Positions 19,911 to 31,600 of a stretch of 64,000 nucleotides of DNA are shown in pieces; the first letter of the stretch is position 1; each line of letters starts with the position of its first letter. The position numbers and the translations under genes are program-made. The notes below the pieces were generated by a model, which saw nothing but the letters and a program-made list of their open reading frames with translations, was not told the origin of the DNA and searched no databases. This DNA is from Drosophila persimilis (Eukaryota > Arthropoda > Insecta > Diptera > Drosophilidae), in assembly GCF_003286085.1 (NCBI RefSeq), contig NW_020825329.1, forward strand, positions 186,001 through 250,000, read 5' to 3'.

Positions 19911-22659
19911 ATGACTGGTAGCATTACCGAAGACAGTCTTTTAACAACCGCAAACCACGATCAAGATGTTGGTAAGTTATGATTTGTTGCCTTGTCCGTT
20001 GAGTCTTAGTATTTTCTAATTTACCTAGGGAACAACTTAAAAGATGGTTTTTTTGAGTCATCACATACAATTTCACAACTAGAAAATACACAAGATATGG
20101 AACTTGAACAACTTATTAAATCAGTTCAGAGGATGACTGTTCTGTATTCATTAGATAACCGCGATTGGAATAAAAAGTTGTTATATGTAATTGAAAGATG
20201 GTTACTAGAGTCAACAGAAACTATTCTTACAATATTTTATGATTGCAACGTTCTAACAGGATGTCTTGGATTTCCAGTTGCCCCGGTGCTAGATTTATGT
20301 TACTTTATACGTTCATCAAATCAAAACTTCTCAGTCGACACCTTTCATGATTTGGTTCACAATGGGACAATTCATGATGATGTAGATGGTTGCCTCCTTA
20401 ATGTCTTGGAATTTGTTTATGCCCCCGTCTTTCGTAATTTTAAAGAATGGGGAGATAATGTAAAGCAGCGTTTCTGTACAGCCCTAGATAAGTTTCTGGC
20501 CTTTTTAACAGGAGCCCATTTCAAAATGGCTGGTATGACGGTTTTATATGTACCATACGTCGTAAAACAAATCGATCGAGAAAGCATATCCTATGAAAGA
20601 GAGTTTGTTAAGAACTTGGAAGTTATTGCAGTGTCCTGGGCTACTCAAATTCGAACACTCCTAAATGACAAAACACTGCCAGTTTCTAATGAATTTATTA
20701 GTGTTGAGGATGAGTACGAGTTCTGGCTATACCGTTGTAAGTTAGTTTTTGGTGCAAAATAGTTATTCATTTAATTTATTGTCTACATTTTATGTTGAAA
20801 TTATCTACATAACAGTTGAAGTTTTACAAGGCCTAAACGCACAATTAGAACAAGCTGATGTTCAACAAATTATACGAGTTCTGCGTAATACTCATTCGGT
20901 ATACATAAAACAGATTGATGAACTAATATATGAATCGAAGCATGAAATGGATGAAGGAATGTCAAATATAAAGTTTTTACATCTGCTAATGAATCCTTGC
21001 GCTGAAATGGATTTGGCTGATAGCCCAGTATTTGTTTCCCAGCTTATACCTGGAATAATTCATTTAATTCGATTCATTTGGTTAAATTCAGAAACTTATA
21101 ATCGGCGTGACTTGATAACTGGGTTGTTCCGAGACTTAAGCAATCAAATTATACGCTTCTGTACGGAAATAACTAATATTGATAAAATACTTTCCGGTAG
21201 TTCAAGATTCGGAATAAAAATGTGTAATATGTGCATTGATTGTTGCCTGACTTATAAAGGAATGTATGATCTTATGTCAAAAGAACATGGACGAATTAAT
21301 AGTGAGTACGGTTGGAATCTGGACAATGCTATGATTTTTAATCATGTAGATGCATTTATGGAGCGGCTTAATGACGTTATTGACATATGCGAATCAATGA
21401 TCGTGTTTGGCCGATTAGATGAAACTGAGAGTATACCTAAGCCGCAATTTGGAGGTACCAGTGGAGGAGAATTCGAGACAACATCTGCGCGCGTTGAGAC
21501 TAACTTTTTGGCCACGCTCTCAGCGTTAAGTACCGATTCGAAAGAATTAATATTAAATGTGCATAAAAATGAATGGTACGAAGAAGTAATCAAATACCGG
21601 CGGACAGTTCAAAGTATGGAAGAAACCGTTCAGCGGCTAGTGTCCAATGTCTTTCAGCATGTTTGTAATATTGAAGAGGCCTTAGAATCGCTGAACATCT
21701 TGTTGTTTTATTCATATCGCAATACAATTCGGAAGACATTTTTACGTCAAGTCTCAAATGTTTGGGTTATGTTTGCAAATGAAATAGATAGTACTTCCCA
21801 AATGCTGATGGATCGTAGTAAATTGCACGAGTCTTGGGTCCCGTACTATGCTTCACGTGCTATTGGGTACCACATTAATCTAGAACGATTAAAGTGGTTA
21901 CGAAACCGATTAAATTCATCAGAATGGTTGCCCAATGTATCCGAGGCTTCCATTGTGTTAATCAAATATGAAGTTCTACGCAAAGAATTCGACAAAGAGA
22001 TTAAAAAGATATATGATGAATGGCAGAAAAATTGTTGTACGTTGAATCAAAAACTGGATCGGAATCTTATTATCCGAAGTAAAAAAAAAAAAGGTTTAAT
22101 AGAATGTAATATTGACCGCACAGTATTAATTATTTGTGAACAAGCTGAGCATTTTGAGCGCCTTGGATTTGGAGTACCTGGACCTGTTCGAAAAATTTAT
22201 GAAAAACATGAAACTCTACGGTTTGTTTATAATAGTGTAGTACAGGTGTGCCTTAACTACAACCATATACTATCAGCACTTTCCGAGCAAGAAAGAAAAC
22301 TTTTTCGCGCCCTTATTCAGGCATGTGATCGCAAGATTGCACCTGGAGTTTTTAAATTGACATATGGTGGTGAACTTAGCGATGCTTATATTGCAGATTG
22401 CGCAAAGCATACTAATAAGCTTCAAGAAACCATGGATATCTATAAGCGAGCAAATCTACATGTTGCTCGGACATGCGAAAAAATTTGCGATACTCCCATG
22501 CTTAAATTTAATTTTACAGGTGCGGTTATAATATCACTTTTTGAATATCAAATGACAAACTACATCCGCCGTGTTACAAATGTACTTCGGGGGTACTATA
22601 ACACTATTATCGACTTATTGTTTGCAGTATTTAAGGAGTTCCAATCGGTCATTGATGAT
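19911..22659 (+). CDS. kl-2: kl-2 exons 1-3: N-terminal tail
   Basis: Exon 1 (61 nt) starts at the ATG at 19911 (MTGSITEDSLL) and splices at G|GTAAGT to exon 2 at 20029. Exon 2 ends at CGTT|GTAAGT (20736) and exon 3 begins at 20816, giving the family-like junction RFEVLQGLNAQLE. Exon 3 ends at 22659 (GAT|GTAAGT). Together they encode residues 1-871, the dynein N-terminal region 1, which binds intermediate and light chains and other heavy chains. It is helical with little sequence conservation, as expected. The start is chosen because the 20-residue exon 1 splices cleanly into frame; an alternative ATG at 20097 would also give a long protein. Confidence 0.88.
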
Positions 22660-25600
22660 GTAAGTGTATATGTATTAGTGCCATACTTATTGACTTATCC
22701 GGGCTGGCTCCGGTTTTTACTTACTTTCGCGGTTTTAAGGTGATGTTATTTTCACAAATTTATGTTATCGATATGTTTCATTATCTCGTCGATTATGGCA
22801 AAAAAAAAACAGCTTACCTGGTTTCTTCGTAAATAAAAAGCTTGATATCAATGCCTTTATTTTAAAGTGATCGATTTAAGGAGATGTCTGCTGTGACAGC
22901 ATGCATATTGAAAATTAAACTCTTCTTGGTCAAAAATTCTGTTACGCGCTTGTTACGAGAACAGTCTGTGCTATGCGCAAAATGTATTTCGTGCCAACGT
23001 TCCAAATGTCAAATTTGACTCGAAAATAATTGGTCAGGGCAAAAACACTTTATGTTTTGGTGAAAAAAGCTGACTCAGTCAAAAGTATATTTTGTATAAT
23101 AGGTATCGGGCATAATAACATAAGGCTCTTATTTTAAGAAAACACAACTTGCAAATATCTAGACTTTTATTTTAAGGTCTTAACAAAAATGTTGAATTTA
23201 TTTTTATACCCGCTACTCAAAGTGAGTATTGTGGTATATTAGATTCATGGTGGAAATGGATGTGTGTGTAACGTCCACAAGGACCCCATAAAGTATATAT
23301 GTATATTATTGATCAGCATGACAGAAAAATACTCTTCGTTGTAAAACCGCTCGCTTCTCGCTAACAAACAACTGATTTTGATTGTAGTTTCTGGTGCGCT
23401 TGCGTTGTTGTTGCTTCGTTATAAATTCAAAAATATGCGGAACTCAAGATCTGCATAAATGATGCGATCTATTTATAAGGCTTGCACAGATTGGTTTAAA
23501 TTGAATTATATTTAGATTGAAATAAATTTCTTATCAATTGGTGCACTCTTTGCACAAACACACAATACACGCGCGCAAGGCAAGCACTCACACACGCGAC
23601 GTTGCAGTTGACACAGCTATGGGACGCATGGGAGAGGGGGTTGGGGATTGTTGAATTTGTGAAGCTTAAACTCAACAGAACAGGTTTCGGCTATTTAGGT
23701 TAGGTTAGGTAGAGGCGGCTGTCAGACTCGCTCGGAGCCCGCCACACTTGTGGGAATGTCCTGTAAGGGAATGTATGACTGCGCTTCACCTTTTCCTGCC
23801 GACCCTACCGTCCAGCTTCGAGCCATCCGTGAATATGTTTATGGCCCCATCTGGCCTGGGAGCCCCTCGAGCCTTTCGTCTCTGTGGAGGATGATAGTGT
23901 TGAAGGGAGTCCTCTGGAACTCGATAGTCCGTTCTTACTGGGACAATGTGGTTGTTATTTAGTATGGATGAGTGACCTATTTGCTGAAGTACCCATTGAT
24001 CAGAGTCTCTAAGACGTATTGCTCCCATTTTGTATTTATTTTGTAAATAATACGAGTTCCGTTTTTTAGGGATTTACTCGCAGGCCGCGCGTTTCTTTCC
24101 ATTCTGACAGCTTGCTAGCTTGGCGGATATTGAAGCGTCCATTTCAACACACCTACACCACATATTATCAAGAGTCCCGTAAAGCCTATCTGACTCTACA
24201 TGCAGCACGGCAATAACAACCTTGAAAGAAGAAGAGAGTACCGGGGGACTCGGACCGCTTGCAATTAACTAGATGTTATGGTAACGCTATTGCCTCTATA
24301 CCCAACCTACCAATGATTTTCCAATGGCAATGATTATGGGAAAATCCCTAAACGATTAAAACATGTTAATTATCCTCTTCTAACCCATTTTGGAAAACAT
24401 GACACACGTTATCACTCCATTTATTTACTCTAACATAATAAATTCCAATATTTCATAAATTTCGATTTATAAGTGCTATTCATATGCATATCATGCCTTC
24501 TATTTACTTCTTCTATTTAGAAGAAAATCAAAACAAAACCCAATATTATTGCTTCTTGCTTATGTCTATCATAAACACCATATCGACTTTATACGACGAT
24601 GCGCAGAAAACGGAATGGAATAACTATTACTTGCATTGCACATTCGGTGTTCTTTGTTGGACAGAATTTCGCTGCCGTTGCAAGTGAAGTTCTTGTACCG
24701 AAAAGTAAAAACGCAACCATTCATATGTAAGGTTTATTTGTGACTAAAAAATGCTCTGCTCGCAGGCAGATAGAGACCGAACGAAATAGAGAACAAAAAG
24801 GGAGATAAGAGAACGTCGCTTCGTTACGTCTCTCATTCATACATACGTCTACATACTCATATGTCTGTCAATACATGCGTGCATTGCTAGAGATGGTCAT
24901 TCTTCAACACCCTTCCTTAATGCGTGCATGCTTACTAATTCCATTTAACTCAATTTAAACTTAACAATGTTGTAAATTCGACATGCTTTCTCTTAGGGAG
25001 ATTCTTGGTCAAGATATCTGCAATCATATCTGTTGTACTCCTTTCTCGGACGGCCAGGTTTTGCCGGTCCGAATCAGCCTTGGTCTACCAGGTCCAACGC
25101 GAAGAGCTGGCTCATCTGACTCAACCTTTTTCTGTTGCGCTCTCGTACCCATCAGTACCGCTGCTACTGGGATTCTTCCCGTCAACGCTTGCGCCATGGC
25201 TGCTGTCTCCACCGCTGCTGTCAATGTCATCAGTATCGCCGCCTGACTGCATGCTAACTTCTGCCTTCGGAAGTTCGAATGTGACTGTATCCTTGTCGTC
25301 TTGGATCTCGTCAAAGAGAACATCTCGCCTCTCAATCACCTGATGAGACACAGGGTCATACAGTCGATAGCCCTTAGCCGCTACTGAATATCCAATCATG
25401 CGATATTCTTTGCCTTTTGGTTGAAGTTTACTCTTCCTTGGTTACTACTGGTCAGCGCCTTGGTCGGTGATCGATACACAGACATACACAGCTGCGTTGA
25501 CTGCCTCAGCCCACAAGGATTCGGCTAATCCTGACTGGACCAGCATACATCTTGACATTTCCACCAGAGTGCGGTTTGCCCTCTCAGCAACGCCGTTTTG

Positions 25601-28600
25601 CTGTGGAGTGTACGCCACTGTCAGTTGACAAATTCACCGCCATTGTCACTCCGGATACATTTGAGACTTTTTCCCGTTTGCCGTTCAACCAGGGTTTTGA
25701 ACTTGACGAACTTCTGGAAGACTTCATCCTTTGTCCGCAGGAAATACACAAATATACGCCTTGATTTGTCATCGATGAAGGTTAGAAAATACTTTGATCC
25801 AGCAAAAGACTGTGAGCCAAAGGGCCCGCACACAGCTGCATGAACTAGTTCCAATATATCTTGAGCTCTACTGGTGGTTGCAACAGGAAATGGTTGCGCA
25901 TGAATCTTGCTGACCATACATGTTTTGCAATTCATATTCGCCGGGAAAACCATATTTTCAATGCAGCGCACCATTCCTTTGCTGATCAAATCTTTCATAC
26001 TGCTGATTTTCAAGTGGCAGTACCGTTTATGCCACAGGGCACCATCAGCCTTAACCGCCGCAAAACAGGTGTTTTGTTTTCCTCGAAACATATACAAGTT
26101 TCCAACTCTGTTCGCCTTTACAATGCATTCGCCATTTTGGATAACTCGTGCATATTCTTGTCCAAAAGTGACGAAACATATATTCTGTACAGCGCTGCTC
26201 ACCGAGAAATAATTTCCATTCATTTCGGGCACATAGAGAACATTCTTTAACAGCAGAGTGCATATCTCTGTCTTCAGCTCTACTTCCCCTTTTCCTTCAG
26301 CTTTTACGAAACCGGAGTCAGCCAGACCAATCATTTCTGTGTGTTTCTCGAACTTTGTGAATAACTGTTTCTCACAACACATGTGGCTTGTGGCACCACT
26401 ATCCAAACACCACATACTCTTTTTCAAATTATCTGCGTCCAACGCATTTAATAGACTGCACTGCTTGTTTTCCACTCTTGCTGCCCTTTCCACATTTGCG
26501 CTCTCCTTCTTACACTGAGCCTTCATATGCTCGCGCTCACCACACTTGAAACATATCATTGTATTGTTTCTCTTCTTTTGCGCTCTGTGCGCGGCCGGCT
26601 TATGTACTGCGGTATATGCCTTTGCGTATTCCTTTTGATCTTCTGTGTTTCCCTTTCGTTCGCCTTCTTCCTTCAATTTTACGCATAGAACATCGAAAGT
26701 CGGCAGACTGTCGCGCGTCTCTATGGCGACAACGAAATTTTCGAATTGTTCTGGAAGGCTTGACAACAAAACAATTGAGCGCAGTTCATCATTTAGCTCG
26801 ATTCCTACTGACCCAAGGCCATCAAGAATATCCATGAACTCATTAATGTAGCTTGAAATGCTTTGCCTTTGGTCTATGCGCTTGCTTAGCAATTTCTTGT
26901 ACAGTTGAACCTTTCGTACCTAGGTCCAAGTGGACCTTGGTTGATGAACACTCTTTAATTTGTTCCATGCTTCGGACGACTTACTGCAATTTTTAATGTA
27001 TCCCAACTGTGAAGTTTTCACACTCAATGTGATCATGGCCAGCGCCTTTTCATCCTTGGCCTGCCAATTCACACCTTCGGGAACATTCATTGGTAGCAGG
27101 TCACCAGATGCCACACTCCACAATTCAGCGTGCACCAACACAGACCGCATTTGAATACACCAGGAGTCATAATTTCCCTCCTCTAATTTTTCTATTTGAT
27201 ACATCCCGCTCATTGCTGATTATCGTTTAGTCTCTGAGTCACACCGATGTTAATAGTTCGTAACTAAAACAATCACTTTACTTTTAATTTACAAAATCCG
27301 AACCTGGGCCCATAACCTGTTGGACAGAATTTCGCTGCCGTTGCAAGGGAAGTTCTTGTACCGAAAAGTAAAAACGCAACCATTCATATGTAAGGTTTAT
27401 TTGTGACTAAAAAATGCTCTGCTCGCAGGCAGATAGAGACCGAACGAAATAGAGAACAAAAAGGGAGATAAGAGAACGTCGCTTCGTTACGTCTCTCATT
27501 CATACATACGTCTACATACTCATATGTCTGTCAATACATGCGTGCATTGCTAGAGATGGTCATTCTTCAACATTCTTAACTTCTTATTCTTATTTACTTC
27601 TATTCTTGATCTCTATGTTTGCTTTTTTTCTGTTTTGTTTTCACGCTTAATTTTCGATCATTTAATGTCGGTGCAATCATACAAATAAACAATTAAACAA
27701 ATTAGATACCTTACATTTCTTGGTTTTTGATAAACACTCACTCTTCATGTCCACCGAAGGTCTTCGTCGTTCCGATGCGGTTCGATACCTTCTCCGTTTT
27801 GGCACAAATCAAAAAAACAATTGATTATTTATGTGAGGCACCACTGATCGTATTAAATTTTAATCCACTTGCGCGATTAACCCCGTATTAGCATTTGTTT
27901 GGATTTTCCTCTTTACGTGCTTCTTTTCTTTCCCTTTCTCTTTCTTTATTACGTTACGTTACTTTAGTTTGCCAAGACATACCAAAGAGAAGAACCAACA
28001 AAAATGCAAGTATGCTTCCGTTGTCGAGTCAACTACGGAATACTCTTTCCTCGAGGCGTAGGCACTCAACCGTGCAGTAGCTACTCTCGATACCCTCAGA
28101 TTTCCTAGTCGGAGTTTTCCCCCGCTGCTGTAGATCAGGAAGATTTTTTCTAGCGGCCCGTTACTACAGTATGATGTTAGGGTATTTGTACGTGTAGTTT
28201 TCGCCCAAAGATTTTCCCGTTCTCTGCTTTATGCGTGCAGGCGCAGACGTAGACGCCGCTGCGGTAGATGATGACCAATACTACGATCGAGCCGTGGACC
28301 GCCGTCGCCAAGGTTCGTTGACCCTCCGTTTTCGCTGGTATCTCGTTCTCTACGCTTCCTTCACAACTTAAATCGGGGACCCTGGCCCTGTAAGTCTGGT
28401 TCACTTTTCTCTGGGCCACATTCAAGCTTTGAAAAAAGCGGATGCCTTACGTTAGGAAAAGTTCCATACGTTTTTAACCTGACTTTTTTCCACTAATTGT
28501 GCACTCACCCTGCAAAGATGTATTGGCACTGATTATAATTGGTTCCACTGGAATCTATTTCCTTTTTACCACCCTCGTTTACGATTTTACCGATCCCTCT

Positions 28601-31600
28601 CCTAGGAGGGAAAGTATCGAGTAGAATCTCTAGGGTGTCCTCACAGGAGTTGGCCCACGTACCATCATTTTTTTTAAGGTAACCGAAGGGGTAGTTTTTG
28701 AGAGGACCTTCCGAAGTCTTGCAACCTCCGACGTTTCCTCGATTTTGGAGCAAAATTTTGTCTAGGAGGCTCTTTTTGCTTTCCTAGTTTCTTTTTTAAA
28801 TAGTGCTAGACTGGTTTTATAGTCTTCCCAGTGATTATCCTCGTTAGCTTTTGTGGCTCTATTGAAAAGAGTCTTGCAGCTTCTGCGAAGGATGTCTATT
28901 TGTTTTGACCACCAGGGGGGTTCCCTTCCCCTAGGTTTGTTAGAGGGGCATGCTGCCGCAAAGGCATTATTGCATGCTTCCGTGAACCTGTTTACAAGAC
29001 GGTATAGATTGGGTGGGAGTAGTTTCTTCATGGTTATGCTTTATATTTCCCACTTGGTTTTTCTGGGGTTGATATAGTCAGTGGGTTTAGGGATCTAGGG
29101 ATAATATCGTCTCGATGTACCTGTGGTCCGAGAAGGAATGGTCCTCTAGGACTTTCCAACTCTTGACTGTGTCTAACACTTTGTTTGACACTAGCGTTAG
29201 GTCGATAACCTCCTGCCGATTTTTAATTATATAAGTGGGGTCGTTGCCTCGATTACAAATAAATAAATTTGAGTCCAGGATGAAGCTGAAAGGAGACTCA
29301 CCCCTTACGTTTGTGTCCGTGCTCCTCCATTGGGTATGGTGACCGTTGGCATCGCAACCTGTCGCTGGCTAGTTTGCGAACAAGGTCGACACCAGCCTGA
29401 TATGAGTCTCTTTTATCTCTAAGCTGGCCGCCGTGTTGTACTGGTTTTACCTTCGGTTTGGGATACAATGTATGAGTACGGGGGCAGCTGATGCTGCTTT
29501 ACAGTGGTGGATATTGATTTGAAGGGGTTGTCGACAGGATGCGCCGCGGCCACCGCATCTGACTTGCGACCAAGCTGAAGCCAGCATTCAGCTCACCATT
29601 AGTTGCCTCTATCGGGGCCAGCGACACCTTGTTGCGTCGTTTCTTCTCTGGCTACCTTCCAGTCAGAGGTCGTCATGTTCGGATTGCACCTCTGAAACAT
29701 CTTAAGGATGCGCTCTGGCTCCTTAAGGGGACCCCGCACCCAAATTCTGGCCCTCGATATGCTGCGTCGTCGACTGCGACGAGTTTCGCCCCAGCGTAGT
29801 CCGGCCCGGTGTGAGGTCGGTGTGGGGGATGGGATGTGGGTATGTATGGTGAGGGGGAGGGGTGTGTGAGCTACTTATTAAGGCGGCACCACAAGCGCAT
29901 CTTCACTATTGCTTCTTTGCGCACACCAGCCGGGACTGCTTATTTCGGTACTCTCCCATAAGGGATGACCGCTTATTCGCAGCTGAACTACCGAGGTAGG
30001 CCGTTCCCTATCCGTAACCTGCGACCCGTCCGGTGGCCTCAGCTAGGCCCCCTTTGAGTCACCTCGCGAGCTCATCAGACCAGACTTTCGGCTATTTAGG
30101 TCGGCACGAATATTCGGATATTGTTTTTTCACTATTTTCGGGTTGATGCATTTTATAATATATTTCTTTCTCCCATCCTTATGTTACTTAAAAATGAGCT
30201 TATATATATACAGTGGCGAGCACATGTGGATACATGTTTATCACTTTTTACTTTAAGCGCCTGTAAAATCTTTAAAAATGAATCAATCCTTGTGATTTTT
30301 TTTTTAAAGATTCTTTAATTTAGTGAGAATGACAAAAGACAATAATTTCAATTCAAAGAGATCCTTTTCCTTAAGACATTTTAACTTGTTCAAAAAATGA
30401 GCATGTATCCACTTTTGCACGTTTCAAATTTTTTTACTTTAATAATTTTTTACAAATATTTGTTCCAAAGGGCTTTAGCTTTTATTATATTCCGAATAAG
30501 TATTGGCATACTCTCGACTAAATTTAGGAGGTGCTGGCCAGGTATCATGCGCCACTCCGACTTCACGCGCTTCCAAAGACTCACGCATTCCCTTTGGTGC
30601 AGACTTGGACTTTTCCAATGTTTTTTAAACAGAGCCCATCGATTTTCAATGAGATTTCGATCTGGGCTATTGACCAGGCCACTGGATTAAGTGAAAACTC
30701 GAGTTATTGGGACGATTTTTCACGAAATTACCCTTGTGCGTCGGGCTACCGTCTGGCTGGAAACTGATCTCGGATATGGGGAAGACACATTTGTCTATAA
30801 AATTTGACAAAATGGGTTCCTAATTAAATAAAATTTTTTTTTTAAAATTATCAGATTTTATTAAGTTTTTTTTTATTTTTGAATGTTCTGTACAGCTCTT
30901 TAAGATTCGTATATTCCATTTTTTCGAAACCACTCATCAAATGTTTAAATGTTGTTACCTGATTTTGGATTTCCGCCTATAATTATGTACTTTAAAGAGT
31001 TATATAAAATTTGTGTAAATGTCAGCTCGAATAACATCGCTTCTTTGGGACATAAATACATTTGCATAATGTAATACATTATGGTAATTACATTTTTTCT
31101 AGATGGCAATTGAATGGTACAGTTTTGTTAATGTATTTGATGACATGCTTGCAACAGCTTTTCTCACAAGTGCAAGAAACTCTTTGACAATGGTGTCATC
31201 TGCCCTACATCGTGAGGCTGACATGGCAGCTGCGCCTATACTCGTAATGGAATCTGATGTTAAGAATAGGCAGGTTATACTAACTCCTGATATGGACACA
31301 ATTGCAAGTTTACTCAATGCGAATATTGACCGAGTTCACAATATACTTGAACAGTTTCCCCGCATCGCTAATAAAATGAAATTGCCAAAAGAGCAACAGT
31401 CTGATCCATTTTCTAAAGTTTTTCGAGAAGATTCGGAATGCAGGGGAATTATTCGAATTATTGAAGCAGAAATAAATCACGAGCGTGAAGAGATAGCTGG
31501 CTATGTATCCTTTTGGAATAGTCATAAGGCTTTATGGGAGACATCGGAATCTGAATTTACAAAACGTGTTAAATCCACTCCAATGACGGCAGATATTTTT

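Larger units (their letters stand above)
24655..27572 (-). mobile_element. Non-autonomous copia element with 5-bp target duplication
   Basis: 2918 bp, with 255-bp LTRs at both ends and TTCTT on both sides (24650-24654 and 27573-27577). On the minus strand, just inside the 5' LTR, is GGTTATGGGCCCAGGTT (27317-27301). This resembles the copia primer-binding site, which pairs with an internal part of initiator Met-tRNA. The internal part encodes gag, protease and part of the integrase, but reverse transcriptase and RNase H are deleted. The element can only move with proteins supplied elsewhere. The near-identical LTRs make it a young insertion. Confidence 0.93.
23701..30085 (-). mobile_element. 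LOA-type LINE, internally deleted, carrying a nested copia
   Basis: Minus-strand element flanked by an exact 16-bp repeat (23685-23700 and 30086-30101). The 5' end is at about 30085. ORF1-like sequence lies at about 29600-30060, with a segment resembling the RNA-binding tail near 29640-29760. The endonuclease-RT linker (NHWEDYKTSLALFKKETRKA, ASWREFCEDVE-like) lies at about 28700-29031. RNase H with INIFTDGSKLDGRVG lies at about 23790-23850, and the 3' end carries (CCTAA)n-like tail units (TAGGTTAGGTAG on plus, from 23701). Most of the RT is missing. The stretches 24180-24654 and 27573-28170 that flank the copia are not recognisable LINE coding sequence and may be a further insertion. Confidence 0.8.
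22660..31102 (+). other. kl-2: kl-2 intron 3, 8.4 kb, filled with mobile elements
   Basis: Bounded by GTAAGTGTATATG at the donor and ...CATTTTTTCTAG at the acceptor. It holds a DINE-1-like end (23209-23325), an LOA-type LINE with a nested copia element (23701-30085), and a Tc1-type relic (30211-30780). The stretches 22660-23208 and 23326-23684 have no gene; the latter has a purine-rich GGGAGAGGGGGTTGGGG run just before the LINE target site. Confidence 0.85.

Noticed and set aside
22660..22743. Continuation of the exon 3 frame to the stop at 22743
   Set aside because: A clear GTAAGT donor lies at 22660, and the extra 27 codons have no dynein similarity, while exon 4 continues the protein.
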